Part shown: positions 24,961 to 36,300 of the stretch, in pieces
How the letters are laid out: each line of letters starts with the position of its first letter
Numbering within the stretch: position 1 is the stretch's first letter
Assembly: GCF_015706575.1 (NCBI RefSeq)
Contig: NW_024037057.1
Coordinates: forward strand, 7,807,203-7,871,202
DNA from: Patiria miniata
Taxonomy: Eukaryota > Echinodermata > Asteroidea > Valvatida > Asterinidae
Length of the DNA: 64,000 nt
Reading direction: 5' to 3'
Translations under genes and position numbers: made by a program
The notes under the pieces: generated by a model
Told to the model about the DNA's origin: nothing
What the model saw: only the letters and a program-made list of their open reading frames with translations
Database searches by the model: none

Positions 24961-27900
24961 GAGGAAAAGGGAGTATAATATTGAACTGGGTTTGGGCAGG
25001 GAGAAATTGGTACTTCGGGTTCGGTTCTTCGATGTGCTCTGTCCTATCCTACGCATATGAATCCCCTTCCCTCCGTACTGCAATTTAAACTTTTTAAAAA
25101 AATACGATGGTTCTATTTCAACCGAAAATGGGAAATCGCAGAAGAATTGTCCAGTCATCACGATTCGACTGAAGTAAACTGCGTCCGTTTTCAGATCATT
25201 GACGGTTTCTTCCAAAACAAAAACCGCTAGAACATTGCCAAGAATAATTGCCTGTTTATCAATCGCTTCTCAAAAGAGGGGGAAAATACCTTGATCACAA
25301 CCGATGCGTGCTCGAAGCCTTAATGGTGCGGGGGGCCGGACAATTTTTGGGATCTAGGTGCTCTGTGGTGCCATCTGAGACAATTTCCGACCACTATTTT
25401 TGTTCTGAGCAAATTAAAAGATCATTATGTAAACATTGTTTTCGAGTTTGGAGTCACTGGATCAGCTATTCTGAGCAATAGAACCATGTGTAGGTTACAA
25501 TGATTATGCGGGGACCGTGGGGTGGGGGGGGGGGGCAAATGATATGATATCCCCCACTTTTTAAAGTGGGGGAAGGGGGACTTGCCCCCCTGTTCCCAAC
25601 GTCCAATAAGGCTTAAGGAGTGTTCTTAACCCCAAACAACAACAACGACAACATCAACGCCGGTGCACCGCGACCACCACAACAAAACACGGGAATTACG
25701 TCCGTATTAATTCTTCTCAGAAACAGGGCGACCCGAATAAACCAGTCACAGGTTTCATTTTTTTTCCGAGCCAAATATGGTAGAGAGATTTCTTCTAAAG
25801 TTCCCAGAAGGCCTACGTCAAATGGAATTAAACGGCCTACGTCAAATGGAATTAAACGTAGGGCTACAATTGATAAAATAGTGCGTGCTATAGCATAGTG
25901 GAAACTTTTGACACACACACACACATCATATGGTTCTGGTAAATGATGTTCTATTTTGGTACATCCTCAGTTATGCCTAGCTCTGAACGTAGCGGAAGTA
26001 ATAGAATGTGCGTCTGAGCCATTCGCAGTTCATCCTTGGAATGTTCGTTGGCTTTTACATGAGTATAATAATAGAGCCTGAAAGCTGATTCCCGGTGGCG
26101 CGCTTCCGAACTCCCTCGAATTGGAAAATTAGCGGGTAAAAGTCGGGTTTTATTTTTAAACTATTTGTCCAGAGTGGTACATTCATTTTCTTCAGAAAAT
26201 CCCACTCGGAGATAGTCACATCAGCTGCGGAACCAGTGTTCTCACCAAAGGGAAATGAGTGGGGGGGGGGGGTTCAATTTCTGAGCTTCCGTGCTGAAAG
26301 GTTGACGATTTTGTGCGGGTGTGCCCCCGCCCCCCACCTTGGCTACGTCGCAGACTCATACAATGACCACAAAAATAGTCAAAGCAATGAACATCCATCA
26401 TGTGTCCACTTAATTTGACCCGACAGTTTTGGTTTACATTTTTGAAGGACTTCATTGTCAGAAAACACATGGTAGAGTTTACAATTTCTGTGGAATCTCC
26501 TGCACAGATTTTTGTTTTACTTATTTTGGACAAAAAGTTGGAAATTTGAGATAACAAACGGGGACTACCCAATATCTGGGAAAAGTTTAATTATCAACAC
26601 AAGCAGACACCACAAATTCACAAAACCGGGATTTTTGGTGTTTTTTATTGGGGGGGGGGGTGCAAAGAAATTCTTTTTAGATATGAAATATCTATTATTA
26701 GTAGTTCCATTAATCTAGCCCTAAATCACCGGAACAGCAGAATACACAATACTTAATGTTTTTAAGCATGTTACTTGTCATCTATTGACCACATAACGGG
26801 CGACGAATGAATGACACACATGCACATGTAAAGTTTCCTGGGTCTACACTAGTTGTATTCAACTCGCCACATTACATTCTTAGAATTATCAAGGGTAAGG
26901 TAATTTTGAGGTTATAAATCATCGTTGTTGTTGTTGTTGTTTTTGTTATTGACATACGACTGTTTTTGCGAGTAATAACCACGCCCCTTAGACAACCCTA
27001 TTGAATGTTATACGTTAAGTTTCGTTGGTCTCAGATTTTGCGCGTTCCGCGTCCATTTGTGTATCATGTAACTTGGACAATATTTCACAGGTTGATGCTG
27101 CGTTGAAGCAATTCTACCGCAATATGTTATGAGCCTTATGTACGAGTCGGCCATATTGAATTGAAAGTGAGGTAAAATCTTAATTTTTGGGGAATTTTCG
27201 AAGAAATGAAAGCAAGTTAATGACTAATTAATGCCAGTCCTGCTGATTCCAATCCATAATGTTTAAAGCCAGATTAACAAAAAATGACAGTAAAATAAGG
27301 CTGCGTTATGCCTCCACAAAAACAAAATCTGGCGCCATCCCATTCAACAGTTAACAATTAATGAAATACATTCGGGGGAACTCGAAATGACTAACTCGTG
27401 CATAAATGGCTAAATGAAAAAAATCCCCCAAATGGCTAACTCATGCATATTAAGGCCCATTGTTATACTTCTCACGAAAAAAATGTTCATGTCGCGTGCG
27501 TTACTAATTGCGTGCAGTGCATACCTTGCGTGTAGGCCCTACCTACACGTGTTATTTTCTAGTTCTTCTTTCTTTATATCGTGCACTGATATGAGCGACC
27601 CGGTAAACGCGCGTAATACTAATTAGTCAAAACGAAAGTAACAACATCCAACACATTTTAGCATCTCACGCTTCTAGACTGAACAAAAATTCCCCAACAC
27701 GTGAACCAGCACGCACACCACATCCAGCACATCCAGTCTAAAACTACCGTCCCTCGTTGTAAGCACATTATGGTTGGGATATTATGGTTGGGGTAATAAT
27801 GTTCGGAGATTCCACACCCAAACCATTCAATCAGTCAACACCACTAGCCACATCCCAACCGTCAAAACAAAACTATTGTCAATGACAATCCCGGGACATA

Positions 27901-28664
27901 CCGTTATTTCGTTTTACCATTTTGGATTTCCACAAAAACAAAAACAGTAAACGAGCCATTGACCGTTTTGTCGTTTTAATGACACGTCGTGTACCCTGGT
28001 TCCAAGGACAAAACCTACAAACACTAAAGCGGAAACGGTTCAATCTGAACTGCGAAAGTTCGCATTTCCTGCTAGCGGGAGTCGGTGCAAGGAATTGGTC
28101 GGCTTTTGTGGCCACATTATCATGAGATTTTGTTAGAATTTTACAAAACAAATTATTGTTTGACAGTGCTAAAAAAAAGAAGAAGCAAATATGAAGTCTG
28201 TTTTTCAGCCATTTCTAACCTGTCATCACAGAATGAGCTTAAAGTCTGACTTTTTAAGCATCTGGATTCTGCAGAACACGGGATTTTCAACAGTTCACAG
28301 CACTGCGTTCAGTTATGGGAGTACAGACCACCGACTTACTCGAAGTGGTAAAACCGATTCTTGAGAAAATGACATTTAAATATCCCGCAGTTGTGTTCTA
28401 TTGAAAGCACAGTCAACTGATAAAAATTAGATATTAAAGATGTTTGACAGAACAAAAAACATTGGAGAAAGGTTGCACAGGACTTATGGTTAGGTTCACC
28501 TAAAACAAAATTCGACTACTACCCCTTTAAAACAATTTGGGCTGTCCCACTGTGCAGCAGGATGGGCAGAATGGTTATTCCGAGTTTAAGCTCATTTCGT
28601 GGTGCCATCAGGTCACAAATAAATAATAGATGAATCCAAATTAGCATTGAAAGCAAGGCTCACA
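24961..28664. other. Gene-poor interval
   Basis: No spliced gene, RNA gene or transposase was recognised. It holds poly-G runs (near 25523, 26261, 26650), a 24-bp tandem duplication at about 25816-25862 (CCTACGTCAAATGGAATTAAA), a short CA-type repeat near 25912 and a GTT microsatellite near 26925. Short open frames here show no family resemblance. Confidence 0.7.
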
Positions 28665-28794
28665 CACTGCAAAAGCTGGAGTGTTAAATATACACCATTG
28701 GTATCTATATAGGACCATCTGGTGTTGAATTTTACTGGTGTTGTCCTATATAGATACCAAATGGTGTTAAATTTACACTACAGTTTTTGCAGTG
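28665..28794. mobile_element. Palindromic miniature element with CACTGCAAAA ends
   Basis: A 130-bp fold-back: the left arm begins CACTGCAAAA and the right arm ends TTTTTGCAGTG, with GGTATCTATATAGGAC matched inverted by GTCCTATATAGATACC. The arms are about 50 bp each with a short loop. CACTG termini occur in several DNA-transposon groups; no clear target duplication allows a choice. Confidence 0.85.
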
Positions 28795-29673
28795 CAGTGC
28801 AAAGCCATTGTATGAATTGAGGAACGTTCCTTTGTTTTAATCCTCTCAACAAATAATGACACTGAGGGCCTCGGCCTCAGCGCCATTTTGAAATTCCTCT
28901 AGATTCAACTGATTTTTTTTCTTTTTATTTCGTAATAATAAACTTCAAACGATAATTTAAAAGCCTATAATAGCGTTTGTTAGAGCGTACATAAAGGTTG
29001 TATTACAATGAGTAAAACGTTTCACGATAGATGAACGACTGAATGCTATTAAAATCCAAGCATCAAGTGTGGGGGTTATGTTTCTATTTTTTTATATTTA
29101 TTTTTTTTTTATTTGAGATGTGTGTATGTAAGTGTTATGATTATGTTTTATTGTAATTTTTTGGGTTAATTTAATTGTAAATTAATCAGTTTATCAATCC
29201 TATTCTAGCGTTTGCGGTGTTGCATGTTGTATGAAATAGATAAATATATTTATTTATCGCATTGCATAGGCCCTTATATCTGAACTTGAAATCATTTGGA
29301 AAACAAATTTGATCTTTATTACAATTTCAAAGGAAGCCATGTTTGTCACTTTCGTCTCTGTTTTTCTCTAAGGAAAATGAAAATGATACGAATTCCAGTC
29401 CTTTTCGTGACATTCTGGTGTAGACGTGACTAGCGGAGGAAACACGTTTGTTTATTGGAGTTTCGCTTTTACCGACATCCGTAGTTGACAGTGACATAAT
29501 ATATTCTGTAAAACGCCATTGATTGAAATACCATTTTCAAGCTGGGTGGGTGTGGGGGGGGGGGGTACTGACGGCATATCATACGTATTGTTCTTATTAA
29601 GAAATTAAATGTGGGGGGAGGGGCCTGATGTGATGGGGGACACGTGCCTCCGTGCCCCTCCCTCCCCCGGCCC
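28795..29673. other. AT-rich interval without recognised features
   Basis: AT-rich, with homopolymer T runs near 29090-29110. No gene or element was recognised. Confidence 0.6.
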
Positions 29674-29963
29674 CATGGGCGTCGCCAGGATTCTTTTTGG
29701 GGGGGGGGGGAGGGGGGAGCAAAGCACATTCCTCCGTTGTACTTGCGCTTGCGTATTCTCAATTTATCATTTTTATCGAGGGTGGGCCCCGCCCCACCCC
29801 CATTGACAACCCTGCAGACAACCATTTTGTTAAATGTGTATTAAATTAATAGCAAAAATGACTTCACATCTCTTTTCCCTTTTTTTTCTTTTTTTTTTCT
29901 TTTTTGTGTGTGTCTTTTCGGGGGGGGGGGGTGGCAGCCCCTCCCCCCCCCGCGACGCCCATG
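29674..29963. mobile_element. Short hAT-like non-autonomous element with CATGGGCGTCGCC ends
   Basis: CATGGGCGTCGCCAGG at the left and GCGACGCCCATG at the right form terminal inverted repeats; the interior has long G runs and a block around TTCTCAATTTATCATT. The same family is at 42486-42797 in the other orientation. The flanks are C-rich, so a target duplication cannot be read, and the copy may be nested in an older element. Confidence 0.7.
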
Positions 29964-31282
29964 CACCCCCCTAGTTATACGCCTCTGGGTAATATTATTT
30001 GTATTTTTGTAGTTGTGTTTAGATTGACGTGTGTGGATATCCACCTCTGTAATGTCTTCTCGTGTTGTAAGAATGATATTTGATCAAGTTTCAGAATACA
30101 TAAACTGCGCTGTAATACGTACACAGCAACAGTTCTTATATTTCCATCAGCATTTCAGGCAGGTTTTGTTGTCAACTACGGGTGTCGGCATAAGCGAAAC
30201 TCCGTAAGCTGTTTCCTCTGCAATAAAGTCACGCTTATACCAGAGGTCACATAAAACTTGACTAAGATCCATATCATGTTCCTTTTTAATGATTGCAGAA
30301 ATAAACAGAGACGAAATTGACAAACACGTTACATTCGAAACAGATCACTACAAGCGGGTCTATATAGGCGCCCGCATTTGACACAAACTTCCGAAAATCT
30401 GAAAATGCTTTAGAATGGGGAAGAAGGCATGTCCCCAGACTTCTTTATAGCATGGACACGCCATTTTAAAATATCAACAACAAAAAACCTACCCAAGATA
30501 TAGACTCCGCCCCTGTGTTCTCTTTTCATTGTAGCCTTTTTCTTTCCTTCTTTCTTTCTTTTCTTCTTTTTTAATTTTTTTTTTTACATAAATCATGTTT
30601 GAAAGCAGGCAAGTATATATTTAAGGTGAGTCTTATTAACAGTGACGTTACTATATGGGTTAAACTTCTGGTGGCATCCTGTAATAGCCCCAGAAATGTA
30701 ACCGTAGTTGGCCACTGTTTTTTTTTTTACATTGGTATTATTATTATGCTTCTTTTTACATTGTAATTATCATAATAAATGCTTAAATTGTTTTAGATTT
30801 GTTTTTGGCAGAGATACCCTTTGTGGCAATGAGTTCCCGTACAACAAATTTATTCTGACGCATCTGGTCCGTATCCTCATTCGGTAATTATAATTGCGTA
30901 TGTGCTAATTGTTGATTATGGGTGAGCCTTAATTAAACTTGTTTACATGATCCACGAAATTAATCCTTTTTTTTTTAAATCTGTCTTTTTTTTCGGTTTT
31001 GTTACGCGCAGGAAGTTGTGTAGTCGAGGGATCAGGTCTAAAACTTATGGGAAACGAAATGTAATGACGAAAACAAAACTGCGCCGGATGACATAAGAAC
31101 GTGTAGTTGGCCCATCGTAATTCTTCAGTTTTGTACAAGCAAATCTTCGAATTGCCTTGACTACAAGTCTTCTTAAATTTGAAATCTACTCATTCTTTGA
31201 CATTAAAAGAAATCCTCATGGGGGCGGAGCTAGCTAGGGTCCGAAACATGCCCCGGAATATTTTGAAATCTACGAGGCCTTC
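29964..31282. other. Gene-poor interval
   Basis: T-rich and pyrimidine-rich stretches (30530-30590). No gene or defined repeat was recognised. Confidence 0.6.
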
Positions 31283-31570
31283 CAGTGGCGCGCCTAAAGG
31301 GGGGGGGGGGGGGGGGGGGGGGGGCTCAGAGGGCTTGAGCCCCCCCCCAGAGGTTGTCAATTTGTTTTTTTTGGTGACTTTTTTTTTTAGTCTCACAATT
31401 TGACCTTGATGATATGTATGTGGCCTATTTTCGAGTAGTATAATAAGTGGCACCACCAACGTCGAAAAAAACTTTTTTTTTACGGCCAAAACTTTTGGGA
31501 AACATTCTTTTGAAATTTGTTTTGAGCCCCCCCCTCCCCCCACCCCAGCCAAATCCTGGGTGCGCCACTG
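31283..31570. mobile_element. hAT-type miniature element (288 bp) with 8-bp target duplication
   Basis: Terminal inverted repeats CAGTGGCGCGCC and GTGCGCCACTG, flanked by AGGCCTTC (31275-31282) and AGACCTTC (31571-31578), an 8-bp duplication with one mismatch. These ends and the 8-bp duplication are typical of the hAT superfamily. It has no coding capacity and contains a 26-base G run (31299-31324). Confidence 0.88.
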
Positions 31571-32983
31571 AGACCTTCGCCTGCATTCTACAGAATTCGG
31601 AAAATAAATTTTGGAAATTTAACATTTAATTGTACTTGTTTCCCTTGTTGAATGGTATCATAAGATTAGTTGTGGAGGCTGAACGGGGGGGGGGGGGGGG
31701 GGGGGGGGGGAGAGAGAGTTGCAACCCCACCCCACCAGTTATTTGTTTTGTTTGATTGATGCCACTTTGGCTAGTTGTCGGTCCGAGCAGGAAGACCATT
31801 GCACCGCAAATTTCTTCCCAAAAAGCTTAGCTTTTTAATCTTTCCCTGGTCCGTTTTTGAGGTTTTTGTGGTTTTGATTTGTTGGGTTCTGAAACGAAGT
31901 TGAATTTTCCCTTTTCAACCCATTCAATGGTTTTTATGTTCCACTCCCTTCCCCACCCACCTCAACTTCCGGGCTTTGCTTGATGTCGGACCAAAAACGG
32001 TGTCGGAACGTAAAAAATGCCATATTTAGTGTTTAATTAGGCGAAGTTAATTAGGCTGTAACGTCATGATTTTCCCACGATGCAAGTTAAAATTTCGAGT
32101 TAAAGTCAAGGCCATTCCTGTTGTAAAACGAAACAAATCAACGAAAATTTGCCATATTTTCATTTGTAGTTTTTAAACGTTTTCCCTTTAATAATAATAA
32201 CATGGATTTGCACAACGTACAGTCAATCAAACAGGTTCTCAAGGCACGTGACACTATGATTATTACCCCTGTTCATCGGGCCATTGAAAACAATCCAAAT
32301 TCTATCGTAGCCCCTAAGCAGTATTCAGCTCGATGCAGGCTGTTATTTAAGCGCAACCGGCTATAATTCCTTTTGTTCAAACGAAAACTGACACAATTAA
32401 TGAAATATCGTATCAGAAAAACAATAGTGCGGGGAGTGCTCCTTCAATACACGAGAGACGAACGCATTGTCTTTTTAAAACTTCACACTAGTTTATATTA
32501 GGAAATGCACTGGTAGTTTTCCACGCTGATGTCATGAAACGATAATATTATCAATTTGGTATTTTTCTCTCTTTTTTTCTTGATAGTGTCTAAAAAAAAT
32601 ATCCACTGTTTCCCCCATCATTTTCCAATCATAATTTCCCTTAAATGCTCTTTATTCAATTATCGAAATTAACCGCATAGCCTGGCAATTATACCACGCT
32701 TGTTATCAACTGCATACGTAGGCATTATCGGCAACTTTGATTGCGTAATTGTAACATCCTAAGCGCGCCGATTTTCCCCTTTCTTAACCAAATTATCTAG
32801 CTTATCCGAAGTGTACTATCTTCTCGCTCGCGTCACATTATAATTGGATACTTTATAATCCAATGGACCGAAAAGAATATATCGGCATTCCGGTTCCTTG
32901 TTCATTGAGAAGGATGTTTCTGGACCGGCTCCGCCCACGATGACTCGAACGGGATGACTGCGAGTTATTTACAAACAACGACC
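31571..32983. other. Region upstream of IL-17-like gene A
   Basis: Contains another 26-base G run (31685-31710) and otherwise AT-rich sequence. A near-palindromic C/EBP-like ATTGCGTAAT is at 32740-32749. No gene was seen. The proximal part probably belongs to the gene A promoter. Confidence 0.55.
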
Positions 32984-32994
32984 GGGGATTCCCC
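32984..32994 (+). promoter_or_regulatory. kappaB-type site upstream of IL-17-like gene A
   Basis: GGGGATTCCCC, an ideal match to the GGGRNNYYCC NF-kappaB/Rel consensus, 83 bp upstream of the TATA box. Function is inferred from the match and position. Confidence 0.75.
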
Positions 32995-33076
32995 CGGGGA
33001 GGAACGCGCGCTGTCCGAAACATCCGATCCACCCGCTCTACGCAGAGCCGAACTGATGAACATAAGTGACAACGTG

Positions 33077-33084
33077 TATAAAAG
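33077..33084 (+). promoter_or_regulatory. TATA box of IL-17-like gene A
   Basis: TATAAAAG, placing transcription start near 33105-33110, about 210 bp before the start codon at 33317. Confidence 0.8.
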
Positions 33085-33316
33085 CCAGCTTCTTTGATGG
33101 TAATCAATCATTGTGTTTTAAGCCATCGATGCGGACAACTTCAGAATTCATTCAGTCAGAAACATAACCCAGACCAAGTCATTGTTTTATCATCATTTTT
33201 CATCAGTCAAGAGACGAAATTTTGAACACGCCTGACAGCTAAGAGAGACGACTGAGTTCTAATTGATTCAGCAGATAACTTAGAATTGGATGAAAACAAA
33301 TCTAAAGTTTGTGAGA

Positions 33317-36300
33317 ATGTATCGTACAATGGAGGTGAGTTAACAGACATGAAAATATTTGTTGATCCAAGTTGGATTGAACAATTGTTTATATTATTGC
33401 AACTTGGTTTTTTTTCTAAATAGTTAATGCTCACTGAAGACTACAAAACAGCGTTTAGCAATTATAACACTTTCTTACTATCAGTTTGTAAACATGTTTA
33501 AAATACTTGACATGTTTAGAGTGAGGATGGATAGTGTTTAGCTATTGAACATTGATGTTTAGGAATTGGGCACATAATGTTTAGCATCTAAACATGTTTA
33601 CAAAGTGATAGCAAGATTGTGTTTAATTGCTAAACACAGTTTTTTGAGCGTGTAAAATAAGTTACAGTTGATGACATTATTGTATTTTTTTGTTTAAGCC
33701 TACGTGGGATCGACTGTCGACTTTTGCTTTTTTTTAAACCCTCAAGCATGATGTTCATTGATTTGAGTTTTGAGATGGACTCCGAAAATTTATGGTTTGA
33801 AAACTGATTCTTGTGGAGTATCCCTGAAGTTTAGTTGAAAATATTTACTTTAAACTAGCAGGAATCGATAATGCGATGTAGATTGGTTGAGGCCGGCTGT
33901 CAGCAGAATTTATAGCAATATTTTATGCATCGATGAGGCAAGTGTGGATTACTCAACACGCTCATTCAGATGCAATTATAAATTTCTTCATTCTTTCTTT
34001 TTTGCCATTTAACGAAATTAAGAGAAAACACAAACAACGCAATAGTTTGACACTACTTTTTCTGGGGTGGCGTAACAATTATTTATATCTAAAAAAAAAG
34101 TAAAAGCTCTGTGGTTTATTTACGATACTACAGGTTCGCACTTGTGAGATTTTCGGACAATTTAGTTTTCCACAATTAGTTCCCAAGATGTGGGCTCATG
34201 AGGCACAAAAACGTTGGCCTGCTTCAGTTCCTCCCTGAAATTTAATAATGAAAAAGAAAAGCTCTCCAATAAGTGTTACTCTAAGATCAGAGATTACTAT
34301 TTAAGTTCATGGCTTCAAGCAAAAATGCTCCTAAAACTAAAACCAAAAGCGTAAAAAGAGTGTCAATTTGCGCTTTGTACAATTTTTCCATGACGATATT
34401 GTTAACATGGGAAATCCCATGCTTGCAAATTCTGTCCTTGATTTTGAAATGTCCCACACGTTTAAACGCTATTCACCGTTTCCGCCTATAATAGTGAATT
34501 CTGATATACATGTATATAAAATTATCATTTGATTTTAAGAGGCAATGGGCCTTAAGCACAGGTTGGCCATTTTTGTCGAGTTCCCTGATTGTATGTTGAA
34601 TGGGATGGCGCCAGACTATTTTATGCAGGTATTATTCAGCCTTATATTTTACTGTCATTTTTTTCCTTTCAATCTGGCTTTAGACATTAGGGAATGTTTT
34701 CATTCTTCGCAAGTTCCAAAAATTAAAAATTTACCTCACTTTCAATTCAAAAAGATCACATGATATTTAAAATTGACTTGACTTGTGATTGACTTGCGAT
34801 TGACTTGTGATTTACTTGTGATTGACTTGTGATGGACTTGCGATTGACTTGTGATGGACTTGTGATTAACTTCGGATTGATTTTGGACTGACTTGTGATT
34901 GCCTTGTGATTGACTTGCTGTTGACTTTTTTGTGAGTAAATTGTGATTGACTTGTGATTGACTTTAGATTGATTTTTTGACAGGCTTGTGATTGACTTGA
35001 GATACCTTGCGATTGAGTTGTGATTGACTAGTGGTTAACGCGTGTGTAGCTGTGCGAGACTGGATAAAATGAAACAATAAATCTGTCAGCAACTACCAGA
35101 ATATACCTACTCGCATCTGCTCACCATGGAGCAATATGTTTTTTTTTATTCCTCGATGTTCACACCTAATATATACTAATATAAGTGACTCCATCATTCA
35201 AGTGGGGAATAACCACATCAATGATTAATTAAGCACACAGCAGCAAAACATTCCATCCCAATGAGGTTAGAGGAAATTAGTGCGCAATAATCCAATTATC
35301 TCTGTGGTCATTGATCTCACACGGAACTGATCGAGAGATCGGGGTTTTCGAGCCGTCTGGTTATGTAAAGCGTGTAATTCACACAGACAACCAGCGAGTG
35401 ACGAAAGACTAACGGTGAATTATGCAATCAGCTCGCCACGCGCCATCCAGGATATCAACCTGATATCATTGGTGAAAGTCTGTCATAACATTTTCGACCT
35501 TGCTTGGGTTGACTTTACGGGTGGACCGTCCCGGATTCGGCCACAAGCCCCGCCCATTTTTGGTTTGTTTACCTTCCTCACAGCGCAAGTGACTGCTGAG
35601 TCCGTGGTCAGCTGACCGAAAGCCGTGAGCTAATTGGTCGATGCGTGTGGATTGACAGGCGGGGAGAGTTCATTCATAAAGTTGGCAGCGTGTACTCGTA
35701 TTCGTAGCTGGGTTGCATGATGTCACTGTGCGTGATCAGTTCACTATATACACGCATACAAGTGTGTATTTGCATGCAATCCGGGGGACCCCCTATGTAC
35801 CTTTTTAGGAAGATCTCCTATGTGTTTTGTACATACAGAATCCAAATTGGGGACCTCTTGGGAATTGGGGACCCTATTGTCCTCTATTGTTCAACGTCCC
35901 CTATTGAATGCAGAAACAAACTCTGAGTGTTCGCTAATATTGTTGTCACGATCTGCCACGACGCTGCTGGCGATCATTATACGATCTGGTCAATTTGACG
36001 GTGCTGCTTAAAAACTACTCAGCATGTTAGACTTGTTAAGCAAAAAGTCAACATCTCCAGAATATTGGCTTTGCTAGTAACCCGCTTGTGCTAACGAAAA
36101 AAAAACAACAAGAAGAGTGCTTGTGTTTGAATAAACGAAATCCAATCAAACAGATCTGTGATGGACACATAATTGTCACAGTGTGTGTCAATAGGTCATG
36201 ACCTTTGACCGAGGCAATGGTCGAACTTCCGCTTCATTTGACCACCGCTCGAGTTTCGGGATTTCCTGGATAATTGTGCAATGACCAAAAGTCAGTCAGG

